Below, piece after piece: positions 54,252 to 64,000 of a DNA stretch of 64,000 nucleotides (the first letter of the stretch is position 1; each line of letters opens with the position of its first letter). Source of the DNA: Lutraria lutraria (Eukaryota > Mollusca > Bivalvia > Venerida > Mactridae). The notes below the pieces were generated by a model. It did no database searches. It had not been told where the DNA came from and saw only the letters and a program-made list of their open reading frames with translations. Both the position numbers and the translations under genes were made by a program. Where the stretch lies: the NCBI GenBank assembly GCA_964023205.1, contig OZ026847.1, forward strand, positions 5,206,819 through 5,270,818, written 5' to 3'.

Positions 54252-55245
54252 TATTTTTCTGTAAAAATTAGAAATAAATATCAATGATTTTTAATTAGAT
54301 AATAAACAGCACTGAGTACAAAATTTATGTTGTAAAGTCTTGTAGATTTAAAATCAATTAGTTATTTAACCATAACAAGCAACTATAGTGAATTAGGACA
54401 AATATAATATACACTCATTTTACTGAAGACTAACATAGGCGAATCTCCAAGTGTTTTAAGATAAAAGTAATTTTCAATAACAGCTTTATTATCTGTGTTA
54501 AAAAATTTGAAGTCAAGCCGATTTTACACTAGTTGGACGATTTAACACTAGTTCGTAGGCACATTATCTAGTTGCTAGACACACTAAGCATTACCATTGA
54601 GGTCTTAAGACAAGTTTACAATGTTCGTGTTTAATATCATACAAAGATTAAATACACCCAATATTTATTTATCCTTTCACACAAGTATCACCTAAAGGGT
54701 AATATTTCAAGATTTATCAAAATTTACATAAATTTAAATTTCATTAAAAAACAAATTGAGACAGATAAGTAGCTCTTTTTACTTAAATTCATTAAAAAAA
54801 AGTATATATATTATCTTTTAAGAAAGTATCCATACCACACTAAGACAATTTGCTATATTCATGATTTGATTTAAACAATAAAAACTACACTGGTTTGAGA
54901 ATATGAATGATCATTAAATGATTACCTATTTGTTTATTTGGGATTCACACATTTTTCAACAATTCTTCAGGTATATATACAGCAGCTACTTCACTTCGTC
55001 AAATGACAGAAATTATTCATTTTAAGTTACTGAAGTTTGGTGTTCAAACTAATTTCTTTAAAGTGCTAGCCCGAACTTTGTGTGGACTGTTGAAAGTTGA
55101 CATTTTACCACTAGCCTGAATACACAATTCCGAGTAAGTTCACTAGCCCGAATAGAAATTACTAGCTCCGGGCTGTGGGCTAATGGGTTAGCGTGAAGAC
55201 TGAAGTTTGAACAGTGTTGTAATTTGTACTATATAATTATGTATC

Positions 55246-55720
55246 TACTGTATACGTCTTAATATTGGCGCCCGTTTTATTTTGGCGATATTGGCGGTCA
55301 GCATCGGAACCGCCAAATCTAGACCACGCCAATATAAAACCACGCCAATAATGAACACCGCCAATTATTTTGTCAAAGAAAATTATTGTAACTTTTGTTA
55401 TCAAAAGGTGTAACTAACACTTTTTCACGTAACTATTTGTTTGTTTAGTATGTTTGTGCATGTATTAGTACTTGTTTACTTTCATCAGTTAAAGTACATG
55501 CATTACGTTTATTTGCCTTCTTGCAAATCTTAATTGAAACAAGGTAAAATCTTAACGATTCAAACAATACAGCTTACTTGTCACACGATATAAAACTTAT
55601 ACAGGACATGGTTTTATTTTGGCGGTTAGATATGAAACCACCAAATATAGAACCCGCCAATTTATGAACATCTTAAAAACGCCAAATTTTGCACCCGCAG
55701 AATTAAAGACGTATACAGTA
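55246..55720. mobile_element. TIR element TACTGTATACGTCTT with subterminal TTGGCG motifs
   Basis: 475 bp with ends TACTGTATACGTCTTAAT and AATTAAAGACGTATACAGTA. If TA is the target, the element is CTGTATAC..GTATACAG. TTGGCG/CGCCAA hexamers cluster near both ends and point inwards. Non-coding. Confidence 0.8.
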
Positions 55721-57687
55721 TTGTTTAACAGTTCACTCAACAGCTATGTTCATTTCAGGGCCGCCAAATAAATAGGGGGATAGAAGATACAGAAGAATTG
55801 GGCAATTGTATCCCAACTCTTATTTGACATAGTTTTTCCGGTCTAAAACTTTTTCTGTTGTGCCCGGAGTAAAGAGTAAGAACTAGAAAGAAGTAGAAAC
55901 CAGTTACTTAAATTCAAAGAATAATTTTAAACATACATATCATACACACTAGTTAACTACTTCACAAACTTCCTTATAAAGTTTCATTTTAAGAAAAAAT
56001 CATGGAAGGTCATTCAAACAATGGGCCTGTGATGGACACAACATTTTATGAAAATAAATTTATAATTATATATCAAACTCACAAACACAATAGATAAAAT
56101 CCTTCCTCTTTAAACTGGTACATGTCATGAACAAAACAAAAGAATAAGGTTTAAAACAAAACCTCCAATAACCAATCCGTCTATAAACATTGACAAATTA
56201 AGTCGTACAAATTTCCCTCGTTTTACCTTCACACTTGACACAGAATCAGCCTCTTCAAGTACTTATTAAGATTTAACGTACAATTGACTTGCCACAAAGA
56301 AATAAAGTTGTAAACAATAACGCAATAAGGCTCATTACTCCTTACTGTATGTACACATATTAATTTATATATCACGTAAATACTTCCGCAATGATCAAGT
56401 ACCATTTTAGAACTATCTGAGATCCAAATCTCACGAGATCATAACACTCACTCAATCTCAAGGGATTATTAATCTAAGTATCATGAAAATGTCCTTCCAT
56501 GATAACTTAATATCTAAATCCTTTATCACTCAGTACACGATCAGTTCAGATCTCTTGAAAATCACTTAATAAGAATTTTTAACAATTTCCTTGGCCTAAC
56601 AAAATCATTCCTATTAAGTTCCATCCCGGTAAATATGAGCACACTTTTAAATCCCTATGTAAACTGGTAACAGTTTGTATCAAAAGAGGTTAACAGACAA
56701 TAAAACCAAACAAAATGTAACATCTGGCCTTGTTGTATCTTTGATGGTAATATAGTAACTTATCTGCCCATTGTGTCAGTCAGATACAATGTAGTAGCCA
56801 TTCAACAATAAACATATCATCCAGATTAACTGATTAAACAAGTACCGATATATAACTACATCATCGTACAAAAGTTTATCAGCAGTCAAACAATAGATTA
56901 TTGACTTTAAAGTGTCATATACATTTAGGCATAAGATCAGTAATGAACAAAAAGATCATTAAACCCAATCAGGAGTAAAGAACAAAAAGATTACTGTTTG
57001 CGATGTTTTGTTTTATGATTTGATATTTTCATACACAGTAGCAAAGGTCATTCAAATAATGATTGAGGAAACATTTATATAGATAGGGCTGTTTTTATTA
57101 TAATAAAGATAATTTGTATTCAAAGGTCTATATTTGTTGCTACAGTAGAAATGCTTGGCTCTGAGATACATAGACTATTCATAAATACCGGTATATACAA
57201 CAATAATTATAAACAATTTACGCATAACAGAAATATACAAGATAGACCATTAAACTGACTTTCATTCAATGATTATAATTTCAATTTAAACTTATACCAG
57301 CATGTCTTAAGATATCTGATTTAGAATTTAAGTATTACGATTTATTAGCTATAACATAATAACAAATACGTCATAAATAGAAGACATTATAGCAAGATAT
57401 CAAAACACATTGCTTTTAAATTGTATGATGCACTTGCATAAAATTCTAATAACATTTTTATGATATCTTCACAGTTAAATGAAATAATAAACACGTTTAA
57501 TAGGCCCTACATCTTAATTCAAGCACAAAATCATTTAAACCAGTACAATACTGAGTCAACTTGTCTAATCTATTTACAGCCATAGTTTTCATTACATACT
57601 TGGTTAATTTACATAATTTCAATTAAATTAAGATACTATACATGTATAAACAGCTTTAGTTTGGACAATTAGTCAGCGACAAATACT

Positions 57688-57765
57688 TTTTCATACTTTA
57701 TGAATAGTTCATGAAATATGCAAGAATAGTTCGTGAAAAATTCATGAATTTTTATCGAAGGATAA
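57688..57765. repeat. ATTCATGAA/GAACTATTC palindromic repeat
   Basis: TTTATGAATAGTTCATGAAA, TATGCAAGAATAGTTCGTGA, AAAATTCATGAA. Confidence 0.65.
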
Positions 57766-58974
57766 AACAAAGGCACACAAACTAATTAAACCGTACCTTA
57801 CCAGGTTACAAAATAAGTATCAAATGTGTGTTTTAGAGGGTCATTAAATCAGTTTTATAATGAGCCCAAAAAACTGGAGCCAGTTAAGTGGCCCGTGTCC
57901 TAAGATGCCCGATACAAAATTACAATGAAAAATTCAGACAAGAACACCAATGTCACAGTTTATAATTTTTTTATTATCCAGTGTAAATTTTTGAAAAAAA
58001 CGTCAAGTAGATCATTTCGGGCATAATCCATAATTAATGTAAAAAAATGTAATTAAGACGGACTTAGCTGATAGAAATCACCTTACCTCAAATTATTCCA
58101 ATTTAATTAAATAAATTAAACTCTTGACTCGAATATTACAATATCTCCTAATCACTACACAGTAAAATTTGTCACACGAAAAATGGATTAAACTCAACAT
58201 TCCTACAATCTCCCAGAAGTTGTAACAGTTAGTTTAATAGTCAATAATGAAGGTAAGAAAAGACTGCGATATTATTATACCTTGTACAATTAATATCCAT
58301 TTATTATGTGCTCACACACCTGTGATAAAACAGGGTCATTCACTTCAAAGCGCAGAGCGATTTAATACCCACTAAAGCGTATTTATAAATATACTTAAAA
58401 TTGAATTTCAAAAGGAATTGTTAACATTTTTTGAAGGCAAGTGACAAGTTGACATGATTCTATATGTTATGTAGCCGGGTAGTTTTTCAATGACTGTATA
58501 AAAGTAAATCTTACTTTCTTTAATGTATTAAGCAGTGTTTTCATTTGTTAAGACTAACGTTAGCCAATATAAAAGGTATGTAAGGAAAATTTGTTTTTCT
58601 TTCATCTAATGTATTCTAGGATTACAAATGAGATTTATTTTTCGCAAACTCAGGAAATCTTACAAGAAAGTAAGATTAAAATGTTAATACCCTTTTTTAA
58701 TGTACCACATAAAAGACTTACTAAGTGATACGTACAAATCTAAATAAACTTTTTAAAACATTTATCATTACTTTGTGTATTGCGGTTTCACTAATTTTTA
58801 TTAAGGATTTAATTTTGTGGATTTTGATGGCAAATTTCGCAATAGTCCTGTGAACAATCCGAAAATTGGAGATATCCGAAATTGTGCTACTTGCAAAACA
58901 TCTTCCGGTGTTTTCAATTAAGACACAGTTGAATGTCAAGCAGATGGAAATATACAAACTATTACAGCCATATA

Positions 58975-59052
58975 TCGAGGGCTCAGCGCAACACTGTCAT
59001 AACTTGTTCTTATTTCAATATGAGTTACAATACTATTGCGCTGAACCCTCAA
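58975..59052. mobile_element. 78-bp hairpin repeat, copy j
   Basis: Opposite orientation; flanked by ATATAT on both sides. Confidence 0.88.
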
Positions 59053-59268
59053 TATATTGACCGGTAACATACAAGTAATAAGTTTGAAACCCAATTATAT
59101 CAAGCCAGCAACAGTGACGTACAACATCGAACTCCAGCAATCCAACCCCTTAGGGTATAAAACAGCTGGAATTTATCAAAAACATTAACAATTCTGCTTC
59201 AAACGTGGAACAAACACAAAAACAATAACCAAGAAATAATCACCAGCATCATAATCCCCTGTCTTATA

Positions 59269-59360
59269 GTTATTTATACTTCATGAACAATTCAAGAACA
59301 ATTCATGAAGTATGCAAGAAAAGTTCAAGAAAAATTCATGATTTCATGAATTCCTTTTAA
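59269..59360. repeat. ATTCATGAA/GAACTATTC palindromic repeat
   Basis: CTTCATGAACAATTCAAGAA, AGTATGCAAGAAAAGTTCAA, then ATTCATGATTTCATGAATTC. Confidence 0.7.
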
Positions 59361-59959
59361 ACGAGAATTCAAGACCCCCAAAAACATCTGAAATCTTACC
59401 CAGTAATGCTCAAACAACCAATTAATATCGCTTCTAAAAAAACAAGAAGCAACGATCAACCAGCTAACTGAAATAATCTGTTTCCCTAGCATGTAATACT
59501 TGCTGTAAAACCACAAGTCAGACAAACTATGTCAGAGAATAAAGAGCTATAAATTGTTCTACCACTTGAGTTTATAACACTCCTTAAAATGTTCATTGAG
59601 CAGAGATTTCCTGCAACTTGACACACAATTTATAAACTTGTGCTGCTTCTCACTTCTACAGCAGTTAAACTTATAATAACAAACAGATGAATATCTCTGG
59701 TCTGGTAAACCATAATATTGGAAAACAATACATAAGCATTGCCAGAGCCTGGTATATTATCATTTAATTCTTGTTTATATGTCATTACTTCCTGAATGTA
59801 AGACAGTATATAATACAAAGTCTGGAATGAGATTCTTGGTTCTCATTATTTTGTCTTGAATCTCAATGTTTTGTTCTTGGATCTCATTATTTAGTCCTGA
59901 ATCTCATTTTTTTATTATTGAATCTCATTGCTTTGTCTTGAATGAGATTCACATACTAT

Positions 59960-60655
59960 ATTGAGATCATTGTAACAATGTGATGAGATCAACACAACAC
60001 TTGAGATGATTAATCAATACAGTGAGATCACATTACTATACTGAGATCACATTACTATACTGAGATCACATTACTGTACTGAGATCACATTACTATACTG
60101 AGATCACATTACTATACTGAGATCACTTTACTATACTGAGATCATATTACTGTACTGAGATCACATTACTATACTGAGATCATATTACTGTATTGAGATC
60201 ACATTACTATACTGAGATCACATTACTATACTGAGATCACATTACTATACTGAGATCACATTACTGTACTGAGATCACATTACTATACTGAGATCACATT
60301 ACTATACTGAGATCACATTACTATACTGAGATCATATTACTGTACTGAGATCACATTACTATACTGAGATCATATTACTGTATTGAGATCACATTACTAT
60401 ACTGAGATCACATTACTATACTGAGATCACATTACTATACTGAGATCACATTACTGTACTGAGATCACATTACTATACTGAGATCACATTACTATACTGA
60501 GATCACATTACTATACTGAGATCACATTACTATACATAGATCACATTACTGTACTGAGATCACATTACTGTACTGAGATCACATTACTATACTGAGATCA
60601 CATAACTATACTGAGATCACATTACTATACTGAGATCACATAACTACTAGTATTA
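59960..60655. repeat. 20-bp tandem array (CTGAGATCACATTACTATAC)
   Basis: About 33 copies, most identical, with ACTGTA variants at recurring positions suggesting a longer higher-order unit. Flanked by GAATCTCATT-type (59830-59950) and CAATGAGATCC-type (60710-60800) degenerate repeats. Confidence 0.95.
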
Positions 60656-62199
60656 ACAGTCTGACCCAAAACAGCAGTGAGATCAATGGAATATCAATAA
60701 ATTAGCACTGAAATACATGAACCAAACAATGAAATCCAATAACAAAACAATGAGATCCAAGAAAAAACAATGAAATCCGAGAAAAAACAATGAGATTCAA
60801 GTACAAACTTAGTACTGACTGAACAACAGCCCCCATTCCATGAATAAATCAACAAAGCCTCAAATTTTTGAAAACACTAGAAGGCACATGAACAGCTATC
60901 AATGAGTCACACTCTCTGAGGTTATTAGCAAAAAAAGATAATTAATACATTCCTAATAATTTCCCTAGTAGAAATTAGTGTCACATGAAAATAAAGAGGC
61001 AATGCTTTCAGTAAGTTACAAATAACTTTAGGGTCTAAGAATTCTAAGGAAGGCAATAAGAGTAATTATTTAATCTGCATATATTGGAGAGACTAATAAG
61101 CCTAGAAATGACACCTATTGTGAACTTTTGCAGAACCTTTCATGAATTTGTTATGAATTTTTCATAAACATGAAGAGTTCTTAAGCAGAATCTATAAATT
61201 CATACATTTTTTATGAACATAATTCATTTAATACACAAAGGTTAATAAATAATACATGAACATGATCCATGAACTTAAATCCATGAGCGTTATTCATGAA
61301 CTCATAAATTCATGAACTAAAGCCATCAATCTCATAATTATATCTATGAACATAATCCATGATCTCAAAGGTTTATCAAAAGAACCAACATACTCAAGAG
61401 ATTTACGAACAAAAGCATAAAGTTCAGGAAATAACTCCAGGTTATACAATCAATAAATGAATGGTTTGAAGAAAGTATTCAGTCAGAAATTAATTCCATA
61501 TCTTAAATTGTTATCTCAGCACAGAAAATAAAATATCAAAGGCATCTCACACTGCCTACAATATTCAATTACATTAAAAACATCTACATCAGATAACATT
61601 GCATTTTGTAATAGCATTAATTGACACCACTTGGATATTGCAACAATTTCATGTTAACAATGTAAGTAACAGTTGAAAGCAGTAAATTACATCATGTTGC
61701 CTTTAATGTATTTCGAATTGGACCGTAGTCAAAGTAAATGAGAAACGCTGAGTGAAATTCAAATTCATACAGAATTCAATTTCCTATGTAAAAAGGTTTG
61801 ATAAAACATGCGGCAATCATATCCGATACACCTAAATAGCGTACTAGTGCCAAGATTGTTCATTCAAACAGCAGGTTCATATAGGTAATTACAGGTGCCA
61901 ATTTATCAATATTTACATGTAACGGCTTTGAACTTTATACCAAGGTATGATTTTGAATATACAACAAATGATTGCTAACTTATTAAAGAAATAAATGCCA
62001 GACATGAAGTTTTTGTTATCCAGCCCCACCTCAGTGACTGTGATTTATAAATTAACAATATCACAGTGAAATTGTAAGGTGTAATATCAGTCAATGTGAC
62101 AATCAAGTGTAGCGTTCAATTAAGAGAGTAATTATTGAACAAGCTAGTAGTAAATATAACCATTAACCAGTTTGTATGTTAGCTGAATAATGATTCCAT

Positions 62200-62350
62200 T
62201 AACCTAAGAGCTGCTTATTGATTCCATTAACATGCTAGCTAGGTGATTATTCCATAAACATAATAACTGGTGAGGATTCCACTAACATACTAGCTGGTGA
62301 GTATTCCATAAACCAACTTACTGGTCATGATTCCATTAACATACTAGCTG
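62200..62350. repeat. Degenerate ~50-bp repeat (ATTCCATTAACATACTAGCT)
   Basis: GATTCCATTAACATRCTAGC recurs three to four times with GGTGAKTATTCCATAAAC between. Confidence 0.7.
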
Positions 62351-62521
62351 GTTAATAATTGTATATCAAAGTATAATCATTAACCACCTGTGTAAATCAA
62401 TTACTACAAATAAGTTCTCCTTAATTCTACTATTTTAGTGTATTATAAATCTGGAGGATTGTCGTAATGACTTTAGTCACTTCTCATATTATAGTTGCTA
62501 CACTGATCATCTTACCAGAAA

Positions 62522-62905
62522 TCTACCATATCAACCAGATGCTCTAAGAGTGTGAAAATCTACCATACCAACCAGACGCTCTAAGAGTGTAAAAAACTAC
62601 CACATCAACCAGATGCTTTAAGAGTGTGAAAATCTATCATATCAACCAGATGCTCTAAGAGTGTGAAAATCTACCATATCAACCTGATGCTCTAAGAGTG
62701 TGAAAATCTACCATATCAACCTGATGCTCTAAGAGTGTGAAAATCTACCATATCAACCTGATGCTCTAAGAGTGTGAAAATCTACCATATCAACCTGATG
62801 CTCTAAGAGTGTGAAAATCTACCATATCAACCAGATGGATGCTCTAAGAATGTGAAAATCTACCATATCAACCTGATGGATGCTCTAAGAGTGTGAAACT
62901 TAATC
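62522..62905. repeat. 37-bp tandem array, about 10 copies
   Basis: ACCATATCAACCTGATGCTC+TAAGAGTGTGAAAATCT; the last two copies carry an extra GATG (ATGGATGCTC). Confidence 0.93.
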
Positions 62906-64000
62906 ATCAAGGTGGTTACAGTGACATAGAGGTAGATGGCAGACTGAAGATGGTAGCTTAAGTAAAGATTAACTTACTAATGGTTGCTATGGATATGACT
63001 GTATTACATAAATGGTTGCCAAAGAAATAGATTCTTTCAGCATGAATGGTAGTGAATATGACATAAAATAAAATCATACACATGGTGGCTGAAGAAAAGT
63101 GAAAAAACAACAAAAAAGGGCCAGTGAAGGGCTGAAGTTCAAGTTTACATGTTTATTTTGTAAATAAAAAACACCAGACCAAAATACCTATATATACATG
63201 TTCACAGAGTTAATTGATATTTATTGATATGTCCACAGCAAATTTTAAGAAAAAGTCTCAAGGATACTGAACAAAACTAAAAGTATATAATGATGTTCAT
63301 ATGACACATTTAATGGTTGGCATGGAGACTGATGTAAACTATAGATAGGGAAAGTATAATGCAAACATTAGAATTCATAATAAATACCTTGAATACACAT
63401 CATAAAGTGAATTATTACAATAAACTTGTATGAAAACCAATATCAATCCATCATTTATGTAAAAATGGCAAAGTTGAGAAGTGGTTATAGGTCAAGCTGG
63501 AACACCCAATTAAAGACAACTTTGTTTTATTTGTACAAAGCAGACGCTGTTGAAATTAAGAGTGTCTAAACCATAGCAAAGATCAAGAGCTCGGAGAGGT
63601 TCACTGAGAGAGGTAGTAAACGATTTCCCTGAGTAAACAAGTGACTGACTGGTTTAATGCACCGAAAAACACAATATATGCAGTCGATTCATAAATTTCA
63701 GCAGGGGGGAATGGTCTTTGTTCGTACTCAGACAGACAAAAAAATTCGGGGCAGGTGATGAGGAGCCATTGTTTGCTGTTATGATGTAGAGAACAGATAA
63801 TCCACAGTCAAATCTAAACCCCCACTATTTTATTGCCGAAACATGAAATATTCATACCGCCATCAACTTAATACATGCTCTCTACCATTAATACGCTGTT
63901 AAAATCTTCAGAGGTAAAGTTACAATGCTAACTATTAAACTTGTTAAGGTCGTATTCATAAATGTTTCAACATCTATTCAAAACTCATTAAGTTTTAGTA

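Larger units (their letters stand above)
49719..64000 (-). other. RERE upstream intron, at least 14.3 kb, open at the window edge
   Basis: Phase-1 intron. I checked plausible minus-strand donors here for a BAH exon ending in phase 1 and found none. It holds arrays at 49725-50014, 51155-52245, 52440-52940, 59960-60655, 62200-62350 and 62522-62905, hairpins at 54174 and 58975, and a TIR element at 55246-55720. Between 52.9-54.1, 55.7-58.9 and 60.8-62.2 kb nothing beyond AT-rich sequence and one short repeat was identified. Confidence 0.7.

Noticed and set aside
59325..59525. Possible RERE exon on the minus strand (acceptor- and donor-like borders)
   Set aside because: The possible 34-bp exon does not match BAH sequence, and the frame overlaps the ATTCATGAA repeat.

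Overview
The window is AT-rich animal nuclear DNA. It holds the middle of one protein-coding gene on the minus strand, spread over very long introns packed with short non-autonomous mobile elements and tandem repeats. The gene is recognisable as RERE (atrophin-2; Drosophila Atrophin/Grunge), a nuclear co-repressor. Ten exons read in order 49622-49718, 46185-46338, 43388-43521, 41547-41646, 40076-40174, 35120-35200, 11321-11456, 6859-6948, 2255-2442 and 672-836. All ten have AG/GT borders, and joined they give one uninterrupted frame of 414 codons (1,244 nt). They encode the C-terminal part of the BAH domain, the ELM2 domain, the SANT domain, the GATA-like zinc finger and the start of the basic/Ser-rich linker. 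The BAH N-terminal half lies past position 64000, and the atrophin C-terminal region lies before position 1.

The organism is most likely a lophotrochozoan, probably a mollusc and perhaps a bivalve. This is inference: the RERE exons resemble but are diverged from vertebrate RERE, and the repeats (tRNA-like SINEs, one ending in a GGGGCGTTAAAC-type tail; a GGGCCATAACTCC family with ACAG/ACGG microsatellite) are of kinds I associate with mollusc genomes. No search could be run.

Layout: 1-11.5 kb carries four exons plus a 24-bp tandem array and several MITEs. 11.5-35.1 kb is one 23.7-kb intron splitting the SANT domain; it contains a 75-bp tandem array inside a TIR element, a ~3.1-kb satellite (45-bp dimers of 22+23 bp) followed by a 200-N assembly gap, a retro-inserted 3' end with a 15-bp target duplication, and a 943-bp pogo/Tigger-type element. 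35-49.7 kb carries six exons and dense MITEs, including one nested insertion. 49.7-64 kb is exon-free intron with at least five tandem arrays, one of which abuts the 3' splice site of the BAH exon.

No autonomous transposon gene, RNA gene, CRISPR or second protein gene could be supported. The least-explained signal is a family of ten ~78-bp near-palindromes with a fixed loop and arms that keep distinct sequences. The next best is a single MITE family that has seeded two different tandem arrays.
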